In this document: one piece after another, positions 9,346 to 15,746 of the stretch | How the letters are laid out: every line of letters begins with the position of its first letter | How positions within the stretch are numbered: position 1 is the stretch's first letter | NCBI GenBank assembly: GCA_050731755.1 | Contig: JBOHPP010000214.1 | Location: 1-24,734 of the forward strand | Direction: 5' to 3' | DNA length: 24,734 bases | DNA from: JBOHPP01 sp050731755 | GTDB lineage: Bacteria; Methylomirabilota; Methylomirabilia; Rokubacteriales; CSP1-6 | Made by a program: the position numbers and the translations under genes | The notes under the pieces: model-generated | Told to the model about the DNA's origin: nothing | What the model saw: the letters and a program-made list of their open reading frames with translations, nothing else | The model's database searches: none

Positions 9346-9360
9346 ACCGCGGAAGTTGGG
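9346..9360 (-). repeat. Right terminal inverted repeat of the IS
   Basis: ACCGCGGAAGTTGGG, the reverse complement of 7302-7316. It lies about 150 bases upstream of the transposase start, leaving room for the transposase promoter between. Confidence 0.85.
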
Positions 9361-9517
9361 CTAGCCGAGCGCACCCGGACCCTGGGCGCGCGGGCCCGGG
9401 GGCACGCTCGCCGAGTTCACGAAGGCGACTCGGCTTCAGGACCGCCCGGGTGAGAGTCTGGATGCCAGGGGCATGATGCCGGCGTTCGCGTGCGGGCCCT
9501 CAGGCCCCCGGCCGAAC

Positions 9518-10684
9518 TCAATACGAGCGCGGCATACCCAGGACGTGCTCGCCGACGTAGGCCAGGACGAGGTTCTGGTTGATGGGCGCCGTCTTGTAGA
9601 GCCGGCACTCGCGGAACTTGCGTTCGATGTCGTATTCCTCGGCATAGCCGTAGCCGCCGTGGCAATCGATGCAGGCGTTGGCGGCCTCCCAGGCCGCCTC
9701 GGCGGCGAGGTACTTGGCCATGTTGGCTTCCGGCCCACAGGGCTGGCCGGCGTCGAAGAGGGCGGCGGCCTTGTTGCGCATGAGTGCCGCCGCCTCCACC
9801 GCGGTGTAGGCGCGGGCGATGGGAAACTGCACGCCCTGATTGGCGCCGACCGGCTTGCCGAAGAGCACGCGCTGGTTCGAGTAGGCCACGGCCTTGTCCA
9901 CGAACCAGCGGCCGTCGCCGATGGACTCCGAGCCGACCAGGATGCGCTCGGCGTTCATGCCGTCCAGGATGTAAGCGAAGCCCTGGCCTTCCTCGCCGAT
10001 GAGGCCATCGGCCGGGATCTCCATGCCGTCGAAGAACAGCGCGTTGGTGGAGTGGTTCATCATCATGCGGAGGGGGCGCACCTCGAGCCCCTTGATTTCC
10101 CGGATGTCGACCAGGAAGACGCTGAGCCCCTCCGTCTTGCGCCGGACCTTCTCCACCGGCGTGGTGCGGGCCAGCAGCAGCATGAGGTCGGACTGGAGCA
10201 CGCGCGAGATGAACATCTTCTGGCCGTTGACGACGTAGCGGTCGCCCTTGCGCACCGCCGTCGTCTGAATCTTGGTGGTGTCGGACCCCGCGTTGGGCTC
10301 GGTGACCCCGAAGGCCTGCAAGCGCAGCTCGCCGGTGGCGATCTTTGGCAGGTAGGCCCGCTTCTGAGTCTCGCTGCCGTGCCGCAGCAGGGTCCCCATG
10401 ATGTACATCTGGGCGTGGCAGGCCGCGGCATTGCCACCCGAAGTGTGGATCGTCTCGAGGATCAGGCTCGCCTCGGTGACGCCGAGGCCGGCCCCGCCGT
10501 AGGCGTCGGGGATCAAGACGGCCAGGTAGCCGGCCTTGGTGAGGTCGGTGACGAAAGCCTCCGGGTACTCGCGCTTGGCGTCGAGTGTCCGCCAGTATTC
10601 CCCGGGGTACCGCTTGCAGATCTCGGCGACGCCGTCCCGGAGCGCGCGCTGCTCGTCGGTGAGGGTGAGGTTCATGGCCACCAT
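9518..10684 (-). CDS. Acyl-CoA dehydrogenase
   Basis: A 388-residue flavoprotein that introduces the 2,3 double bond into an acyl-CoA and passes electrons to ETF. Seen: N-terminal helical domain (LTLTDEQRALRDGVAEI), the beta-domain FAD/substrate motif AFGVTEPNAGSDTTKIQT, NGQKMFIS, and the C-terminal helical FAD segment ANACIDCHGGYGYAEEY. The usual C-terminal catalytic glutamate motif (YEGT-like) is replaced by YKTAPINQ at residues 363-370. A glutamate is instead present in helix G at E246 (MNAERILVG), the place of the base in isovaleryl-CoA and long-chain dehydrogenases. A branched or bulky substrate is therefore possible. ATG 10684 has AAGGAAGG 8 bases upstream. It is the last gene of the operon, 5 bases after the hydratase stop. 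Confidence 0.92.
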   Translation of the reverse strand: MVAMNLTLTDEQRALRDGVAEICKRYPGEYWRTLDAKREYPEAFVTDLTKAGYLAVLIPDAYGGAGLGVTEASLILETIHTSGGNAAACHAQMYIMGTLLRHGSETQKRAYLPKIATGELRLQAFGVTEPNAGSDTTKIQTTAVRKGDRYVVNGQKMFISRVLQSDLMLLLARTTPVEKVRRKTEGLSVFLVDIREIKGLEVRPLRMMMNHSTNALFFDGMEIPADGLIGEEGQGFAYILDGMNAERILVGSESIGDGRWFVDKAVAYSNQRVLFGKPVGANQGVQFPIARAYTAVEAAALMRNKAAALFDAGQPCGPEANMAKYLAAEAAWEAANACIDCHGGYGYAEEYDIERKFRECRLYKTAPINQNLVLAYVGEHVLGMPRSY

Positions 10685-10689
10685 GACCG

Positions 10690-11478
10690 CTACCTTCCTT
10701 TGAACTGAGGCTTGCGCTTCTCGTTGAACGCCCTCACGCCTTCCCGGCGATCCTCGGTCACCACGGTGGCGTTGTAGGCCTCGATGGCCAGGATCATCGC
10801 CGTGTCGAGGTCGGTCTCCAGCCCGTAGGCGATGGCCTTCTTGGCCTGGCGCACGGCGATGGGGCCGTTCTGGGCGATGACCGTCGCGATCTCGAGGGCC
10901 CTGACGCGCGCCTGGCCTTTGGGCACGAGGTAATTCACCAGGCCGGCGGCCCGAGCTTCCTCCGCCTTCATCCGCCGCCCGGTGAAGATCAGCTCCTTGG
11001 CCAGGGGCGATCCGAGAATTCGCGGCAAGAGCTGGGTGCCGCCGATGCCGGGGAAGATGCCCAGCGTGGTCTCGGGCACGCCGAACACCGCCGTCTCGCT
11101 GGCGACGATGAAGTCCGAGAGCACCGCCAGCTCACAGCCCCCGGCCAGGGCGAAGCCTTCCACGGCCGCGATGACCGGCACCGGGCAGCGCAGAAGACGA
11201 AACGCGGCCTGCTCGAAGGTGACGTGCTGAGCCCGCCAGGCCTCGTCCGTCATCTCGTTGCGCTCCTTGAGGTCGCCGCCGGCGCAGAAGGCACGGTCGC
11301 CCGCGCCCGTGAGCACCACCGCCCGCGCGAGCCCGTCGCGCGGGAACGCGTCGAAGCAGGCCAGGAGATCCTCGCCCATGGCCGTGTTCATGGCGTTCAT
11401 CTGCTCGGGCCGGTTCAGCGTGACGGTCACCACGTAGCCGTCCGGCGAGCGCTCGATCACGAGGTGCCGATAGGTCAT
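10690..11478 (-). CDS. Enoyl-CoA hydratase/isomerase (crotonase fold)
   Basis: A 262-residue crotonase that should hydrate a 2-enoyl-CoA, the step after the neighbouring dehydrogenase. Seen: LNRPEQMNAMN, oxyanion-hole loops AFCAGGDLKE and FALAGGCELAVLSD, and VFGVPETTLGIFPGIGGTQLL. Both catalytic glutamates of classical hydratase (rat E144 and E164) are present as E116 in GGCE and E136 in VPE, 20 residues apart as in the rat enzyme, so real hydratase activity is likely. The ATG at 11478 overlaps the CoA-transferase stop as ATGA and gives the family-typical N-terminus; the longer upstream open frame runs inside the CoA-transferase gene and has no family similarity. The chain-length or substrate class cannot be read from sequence. 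Confidence 0.92.
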   Translation of the reverse strand: MTYRHLVIERSPDGYVVTVTLNRPEQMNAMNTAMGEDLLACFDAFPRDGLARAVVLTGAGDRAFCAGGDLKERNEMTDEAWRAQHVTFEQAAFRLLRCPVPVIAAVEGFALAGGCELAVLSDFIVASETAVFGVPETTLGIFPGIGGTQLLPRILGSPLAKELIFTGRRMKAEEARAAGLVNYLVPKGQARVRALEIATVIAQNGPIAVRQAKKAIAYGLETDLDTAMILAIEAYNATVVTEDRREGVRAFNEKRKPQFKGR

Positions 11479-12665
11479 CCGATGACACCTTGGGAGCGGA
11501 GCGTGCGGACGTCGTCGCGGGTGTAGCCGAGCCACGTCAGCACGTCCTCGCTGTGCTCGCCCAGGCGGGGTGGCACACGGCGGACCTCGGGCCGGCGACC
11601 GTTCCACCGGATCGGCAGCCCGAGGCTCGTGTACTCACCCAGCCGCGGATGGGGCGCGGTCATGAGCATGCCGCTCTCGTGCGTCTGGGGTTCGGCCAGC
11701 ACGGCGTCGAGGCTGAGGATCGGCGAGCACGGCACGCCGGCCCGGGCCAGAGCCTCCGCGAGGTCCGCGCGCTTGCGCTCGCGGGTGATCGCCGACAGCG
11801 CCTCCACCAGCGCGGCGCGATGCCGCACGCGCGAGGGGTTGTCCTGGAAGCGCGCATCGCGAGCCAGCTGGGGCGCGCCGAGGGCCTGGGTGAGGCGCGC
11901 GAACATCGCATCCGAGGGGGCGGCGATCATCAGGTGGCCGTCGGCGGCGGGGAACGCCTGGTAGGGCGCGATCATGGCGGTCCCCGAGCCCTGCGGCGTC
12001 GGCACCTCACCGGAGCCGAGGTAGCCCATCGCCTGGTAGCAGACCCACATCAGCGTCGTCTCGAAGAGCGCGGTGGTGACCTCGATGGCCCGCCCCTCGG
12101 CCTCGCGCTGGCGGAGCGCGGCGACGATGCCGAGCGCGGCCCACATGCCGGTGCCCATGTCCACGATGGAGGTGCCGACGCGAGCCGGCTCCTGGCCGGG
12201 GTGGCCGTTCACCGACATGAGCCCGCCGTAGGCCTGCATCATCGGGTCGTAGCCAGGCTGGTCGCGGAGCGGGCCCCGGGTGCCGAAGGCGGTGATCGCG
12301 CAGTACACGAGGTGCGCGTTGGTCGCGGCCGCGCCGGCGAAGTCGAGGCCGAGCGCGGCCGCGGCGCCGGCGCGGAGACTCTGCACGAACACGTCGCTGC
12401 GGGCCACCAGGCGACGGAGGACCTTCCGCCCCGCCTCGCTCTTGAGGTCGAGGGCCAAGCTGCGCTTGTTGCGGTTCATGCTGAGGAAGGTGGCGCTCTC
12501 GTCGCCCCAGAAGGGCGGCGCCCAGGCCCGCGCGTCGTCGCCACGTCCCGGCCGCTCGATCTTCACGACGTCGGCGCCCATGTCGCCCAGGATCTGAGTG
12601 CAGAACGGGCCGGCGACGTTCTGGGTGAGGTCGGCGACGACGATTCCATCCAGTGGCAGGGCCAC
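11475..12665 (-). CDS. Class III CoA-transferase (CaiB/BaiF family)
   Basis: A 396-residue CoA-transferase of the formyl-CoA transferase/CaiB/BaiF family, which moves CoA between carboxylic acids by a mixed-anhydride mechanism. Seen: LPLDGIVVADLTQNVAGPFC, LGDMGADVVKIERPGRGDD, the segment NRNKRSLALDLKSEAGR, PGYDPMMQAYGGLMSVNG, and the catalytic aspartate D169 in SIVDMGTGMWAALGI, at the same number as in Oxalobacter formyl-CoA transferase. It would activate the acid that the downstream hydratase and dehydrogenase degrade. The start is GTG at 12665, with no obvious Shine-Dalgarno (the upstream bases are pyrimidine-rich CTCCTCCC), 18 bases after the receiver-protein stop. Acceptor and donor are unknown. 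Confidence 0.93.
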   Translation of the reverse strand: MALPLDGIVVADLTQNVAGPFCTQILGDMGADVVKIERPGRGDDARAWAPPFWGDESATFLSMNRNKRSLALDLKSEAGRKVLRRLVARSDVFVQSLRAGAAAALGLDFAGAAATNAHLVYCAITAFGTRGPLRDQPGYDPMMQAYGGLMSVNGHPGQEPARVGTSIVDMGTGMWAALGIVAALRQREAEGRAIEVTTALFETTLMWVCYQAMGYLGSGEVPTPQGSGTAMIAPYQAFPAADGHLMIAAPSDAMFARLTQALGAPQLARDARFQDNPSRVRHRAALVEALSAITRERKRADLAEALARAGVPCSPILSLDAVLAEPQTHESGMLMTAPHPRLGEYTSLGLPIRWNGRRPEVRRVPPRLGEHSEDVLTWLGYTRDDVRTLRSQGVIG

Positions 12666-12683
12666 GGGAGGAGTCTACCTGAT

Positions 12684-13070
12684 TTAGCGGTCGAGGGCTT
12701 CGCCGACCGCCCGGCGCAGCTCGTCCATGTCGAACGGCTTGTGCAGGGCGGGCGCGCCGACTTCGGCGAGGAAGCGGCGCGTGTCCGGGTTCGAGCCGTC
12801 ACCCGTGATGAAGATCACCCGGTTGCGAAGGGCGGGGTGGCGCCGGCCCAGCTCGCGGTAGAGTCCGGCGCCGTCGAGCTTCGGCATCCTGAGATCGGTC
12901 ACGATGACGTCGTACTGCCGCTGAGCGAGCCGGGCCAGCGCCTCCATGCCGTCCGGCGCGGTGTCCACCGCGTACCCTTCGCTCTTCAGCACCTGCGCCA
13001 CGATGTCGGCGAGTCGACGATCGTCATCCACGACGAGCACCACGCGGGTGAGTGTCGGCAGGCAGGCCAT
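12684..13070 (-). CDS. Stand-alone response-regulator receiver (CheY-like)
   Basis: A 128-residue single receiver domain with no output domain. All functional positions are present: acidic pocket D15-D17 (VLVVDDDRR), phospho-acceptor D59 (VIVTDLRMPK), switch threonine T89 (FITGD), and K111 (LHKPFD). It should be phosphorylated by a histidine kinase and act by protein contact; no kinase is in the window. The ATG at 13070 begins just before the first beta strand; an upstream in-frame extension has no family similarity. It is the first gene of a minus-strand group with the CoA-transferase (18-base gap), so it may control that pathway post-translationally or simply share its promoter. Confidence 0.9.
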   Translation of the reverse strand: MACLPTLTRVVLVVDDDRRLADIVAQVLKSEGYAVDTAPDGMEALARLAQRQYDVIVTDLRMPKLDGAGLYRELGRRHPALRNRVIFITGDGSNPDTRRFLAEVGAPALHKPFDMDELRRAVGEALDR

Positions 13071-13151
13071 TACATTCCGGTCCCAGCAAGAAGCATACCC
13101 GAAATGCGCGAATCTGGACGGGACGTGAAGGCGTGTCCCCGATGGGTGTAA

Positions 13152-13172
13152 CGCGACGTCGGGAGCGTCGCG
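13152..13172. promoter_or_regulatory. Perfect 7-7-7 inverted repeat in a divergent intergenic region
   Basis: CGCGACG (13152-13158), 7-base spacer, CGTCGCG (13166-13172). It lies in the 179-base gap between the divergent receiver gene and the aldolase gene, the usual place for an operator. The centre-to-centre distance of 14 bases would suit a dimeric regulator less well than about 10.5, so it may instead be a small hairpin. Confidence 0.35.
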
Positions 13173-13222
13173 GTCGTGACGGCCTGTCAGGAGGCGCGAC
13201 AAGCGGTCACCCTCGGCTGGCG

Positions 13223-13249
13223 TACAATGGCGTCCCTCAGGAGGTGATC
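13223..13249 (+). promoter_or_regulatory. Candidate -10 and full-length Shine-Dalgarno of the aldolase gene
   Basis: TACAAT (13223-13228) is a good -10 hexamer but has no recognisable -35. The Shine-Dalgarno AGGAGGTGATC (13239-13249) is complementary over 11 bases to the canonical 16S rRNA 3' end (GATCACCTCCT) and abuts the ATG at 13250. It fixes the start of this gene. Confidence 0.55.
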
Positions 13250-13984
13250 ATGGCGACCGTTGTCTTCGATCGGGACGTCGGGGCGCAATTCCTTGCCTAC
13301 GCCCGCAGGGTGGTCGCCCGCGGGTATATCCACAACTCGCTCGGGAATATGGCGGTGCGCGTCCGCCATGCCGACTTTGAGCACGGCGTTGCCTACACCA
13401 AGCACGCCGAGGTCTCCCTGGAGGAGATGACGCTCGACAACATCGTGATCACCGACATCCCGACCGGGGGCCTGCTCCACGGGACGGTGCCCACCAGCGT
13501 CGGCCACCGGCTCAACCGCGAGATCCTGCGCCTGCGGGCCGACGTGGACGCGGTGATCCACGTCCACCATGACGAGGCCGTCGCCTTCTTCGCGTCGCGG
13601 GCTTTCAAAGAGCTGCGCGTGCTCTCGCTGGAGTTCCCCTACGTGATGGGCCGAGCGCCCTGGGTCGTGCCGTCTCACCTGGATGTCGAGCAGGACGTGA
13701 GCCCGATCCGGGCCTTCATCGAGCACACGAACGCGCTGATCATGGAAAACCACGGCGTGACCACGCTGGGCCGGACGCTGTCCGAGGCGTACCACCGGCT
13801 CAACACGCTGACCTCGGAGGTGCGCCGCAACATCCTGGCCGAGCGGCTGGCCGGACTCCGGGGCACCGAGGTGCACTACCTGGAGCAGGGCGCCGTGGAC
13901 TGGATGTACGGGGTGGCCGACCACGTTATCTACCCCAGCCGCTCGGAGGACCCGGCGGCCGCGCGGTCCTCGAAGCCGGCCTAA
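13250..13984 (+). CDS. Class II aldolase/adducin-family protein
   Basis: A 244-residue protein of the zinc-dependent class II aldolase/adducin fold (fuculose-phosphate aldolase, ribulose-phosphate epimerase relatives). Seen: phosphate-binding-like YIHNSLGNMAVRV, metal ligands H104 and H106 in VIHVHHDE, and the third ligand H168 in MENHGVTTLG. The catalytic glutamate that classical aldolases carry in a PSSE-type motif appears to be missing: the matching place reads PTSVGHRL, with V84. It may therefore be a decarboxylase, epimerase or other activity. The start ATG at 13250 is fixed by an 11-base Shine-Dalgarno. It is transcribed towards the MetE-like gene, and the two stop codons overlap at 13981-13984, leaving no space for a terminator. 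Confidence 0.87.
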   Translation: MATVVFDRDVGAQFLAYARRVVARGYIHNSLGNMAVRVRHADFEHGVAYTKHAEVSLEEMTLDNIVITDIPTGGLLHGTVPTSVGHRLNREILRLRADVDAVIHVHHDEAVAFFASRAFKELRVLSLEFPYVMGRAPWVVPSHLDVEQDVSPIRAFIEHTNALIMENHGVTTLGRTLSEAYHRLNTLTSEVRRNILAERLAGLRGTEVHYLEQGAVDWMYGVADHVIYPSRSEDPAAARSSKPA

Positions 13985-15009
13985 CGGCGTCCCTCGAGCT
14001 CCTGGCGCACCAGCGCGGCGCCCCCGGCCAGCGCGCGGAGCTTCCCGTTGCACATGGCGCGGGGCGACCAGCCGAACCCGCAGTCCGGGTTCACGGCGAG
14101 GCGATCGGCCGGGCACACCTCGAGCACCCGGCGAATACGCCGGGCCACCTCCTCCGGCGTGTCAAGGTTGAACCCCTTGACGTCCACCACGCCGGCGCCG
14201 AGCGCCCGCCCGTCCCCGTACTTTTTCCAGAGGTCGAGCTCGCCGAGCTCGCGGCTGGCGAACTCCAGCACGAACTGGTCGGCGCGGGCCTTGAGGAGTC
14301 CCGGGAAGTAGGGTTCGTAGGTGCGGGCGAAACGTGAGCGGCCGAAGCGGTTGCCGAAACAGATGTGGTAGGCCAACCGGGCCCGGACGCCGTCGGTGGC
14401 CAGATTGAAGAGCCGGGCCATCTCCTCGCCCGAGACGTTGCCGCGCGCCGGCTCGTCGAGCTGGATGAAGTCAGCGCCGGCGGCCACCAGGCCCTTGAGC
14501 TCCTGGTTGATGACTTCGGCGAACCGCTCGGCGACGTCCACCACGTTCCGGTAGGTCGTCCCGGGCAGGATGCGGGAGCCGAAGGTCAGCGGCCCGGCGC
14601 ACGTGGCCTTGGTCGCGCGCGAGGTGTGGGCCCTGAGATACTCGAACTCCTTCATGATGCCGAGCCCGCCGGCGGGCGTCTCGATGCGGCCCACCGCCTC
14701 GTAGCGCGTCTGCTGATCGTAGCCCCAGGGGCCGACCTTGCGGCGGACGGGCAGAGGGCGGATGCCGGTGATGACGGCGTAGTACGAGTCCACGTAGCCG
14801 TCGAGCCGGCGTACCTCGCCGTCGGTGATGATGTCGATGCCCGCGGCCTCCATGTCGCGGATGGCCGCGTCGGCGGCGTCGTCGAACATCTCCTCGAGAT
14901 CGGCCGGCCCGGCCTCGCCGGCCTCGTAGGCCTTGACCAGGGTGAACCACCATCCGGGCTTTCCGTGCGAGCCCACCACGGCGGTGGGAATCAGCGGCAG
15001 CGTGGTCAT
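13981..15009 (-). CDS. Cobalamin-independent methionine synthase (MetE C-terminal domain)-like methyltransferase
   Basis: A 342-residue protein equal to the catalytic C-terminal barrel of MetE, without the N-terminal half (full MetE is about 750). N-terminus PTAVVGSHGKPGWW matches the conserved TTTIGSFPQT-type strand; the barrel carries ITDGEVRRLD and FIQLDEPARG. All four zinc ligands are recognisable: H215 and C217 (YHICFGN), E249 (VLEF) and C310 (NPDCGFGW); the spacing between the last two equals that in E. coli MetE. It should bind zinc and activate a thiol for methyl transfer, but the methyl donor and acceptor may differ from methionine synthesis. ATG 15009 has GGAGGA 8 bases upstream and overlaps the livF stop as ATGA, so it is tightly coupled to the transporter. 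Confidence 0.9.
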   Translation of the reverse strand: MTTLPLIPTAVVGSHGKPGWWFTLVKAYEAGEAGPADLEEMFDDAADAAIRDMEAAGIDIITDGEVRRLDGYVDSYYAVITGIRPLPVRRKVGPWGYDQQTRYEAVGRIETPAGGLGIMKEFEYLRAHTSRATKATCAGPLTFGSRILPGTTYRNVVDVAERFAEVINQELKGLVAAGADFIQLDEPARGNVSGEEMARLFNLATDGVRARLAYHICFGNRFGRSRFARTYEPYFPGLLKARADQFVLEFASRELGELDLWKKYGDGRALGAGVVDVKGFNLDTPEEVARRIRRVLEVCPADRLAVNPDCGFGWSPRAMCNGKLRALAGGAALVRQELEGRR

Positions 15010-15746
15010 CGGACGTTTCCTCCAATGATGCGCAGGACGCCGGCGTCGCGCCGGGCGTCCGGCGGAGTACCGGCGAAGATGATCTCCCCGCGCTCGATCA
15101 CGTACAAGCGGCTGGCGTGCTCGGGGACGTGATGGATGTTGGACTCGGCCAGCAAGATGCCGTGACCGAGGCGCGCGATGTCACCGATGGCCTCGGCGAT
15201 GGCCGGCACGATGGCCGGCGCCAGGCCCTCGAAGGGCTCGTCGAGGAGCAGCAACTCCGGGTCGAGGGCCAGCGCCCGGGCCAGGGACAGCATCTTGCGC
15301 TCGCCGCCCGAGAGCTGGGTGCCGCCCCGCCGACCGTAGCCGCGCAGGCGGGGGAAGACCTCGTAGGCCCGGGCGATCCGGTCGGCGGCGGTCCGCGCCG
15401 TCGTCCGCGTCCAGGTGGCGATCTCGATGTTCTCGGCCACTGTGAGGTCTCCGAACACTTCACTCTCCTCCGGTGAGTAGCCGATCCCCAGCGCGGCGAT
15501 CGCGTGGGTGGGCCGGCCTACCAGGCTCTGCCCCTTGAACGTGATGTCGCCGGCGGCCGGGCGAAGATAGCCCATGATCGTGCGCAGGGTGGTCGTCTTG
15601 CCGGCGCCGTTGCGCCCGACCAGGCACACCATCTCACGGGCGCCCACGTCCAGGGCGACGCCATGCAGGATCTGACTGCCCTGGATCACCACCTGCAGGC
15701 CGTCCACCCTGAGCATCGGCCGCGACCGTCCCAGGCCGCCGCTCAC
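15006..15746 (-). CDS. livF: Branched-chain-type ABC transporter ATPase LivF
   Basis: A 246-residue ABC ATPase of the LivF type, one of the two cytoplasmic motor subunits of a HAAT-family importer. Seen: Walker A GRNGAGKTT, Q-loop region around GYSPEESEVFGDLTVAENI, signature LSGGERKMLSLARAL, Walker B LLLLDEPFEGLAP, and the switch histidine in LAESNIHHV. The GTG start at 15746 overlaps the LivM-LivG stop as GTGA; an internal ATG (residue 11, 15716) is an alternative that would drop a short non-conserved leader. Its stop overlaps the MetE-like start. Substrate is set by the binding protein and permeases, not by this subunit. Confidence 0.93.
   Translation of the reverse strand: MSGGLGRSRPMLRVDGLQVVIQGSQILHGVALDVGAREMVCLVGRNGAGKTTTLRTIMGYLRPAAGDITFKGQSLVGRPTHAIAALGIGYSPEESEVFGDLTVAENIEIATWTRTTARTAADRIARAYEVFPRLRGYGRRGGTQLSGGERKMLSLARALALDPELLLLDEPFEGLAPAIVPAIAEAIGDIARLGHGILLAESNIHHVPEHASRLYVIERGEIIFAGTPPDARRDAGVLRIIGGNVR

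Larger units (their letters stand above)
7302..9360 (-). mobile_element. Complete IS1634-type insertion sequence (2059 bp)
   Basis: Bounded by perfect 15-bp terminal inverted repeats, CCCAACTTCCGCGGT at 7302-7316 and its complement at 9346-9360. A CTA-N match just outside (7298-7301 against 9361-9364) may extend the repeat. Weaker subterminal similarity continues inward (CATTTC at 7336-7341 against GAAATG at 9322-9327). One intact transposase gene fills the element on the minus strand. No exact target-site duplication was found; flanking CCTAAC/GCTAGC match at only 4 of 6 positions. It lies between uvrB and the acyl-CoA dehydrogenase and does not visibly interrupt a gene. Confidence 0.85.

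Noticed and set aside
7415..9364. 649-residue open frame on the plus strand across the IS
   Set aside because: Antisense to the intact transposase, no recognisable family motif, explained by GC-rich codon bias.
9494..9507. Terminator after the acyl-CoA dehydrogenase gene (GGGCC-CTCA-GGCCC)
   Set aside because: Only a 5-bp stem and no T tract; common by chance at this GC content.
11490..13151. 553-residue open frame antisense to the CoA-transferase and receiver genes
   Set aside because: Spans two real genes and their gap without any domain; shadow frame.
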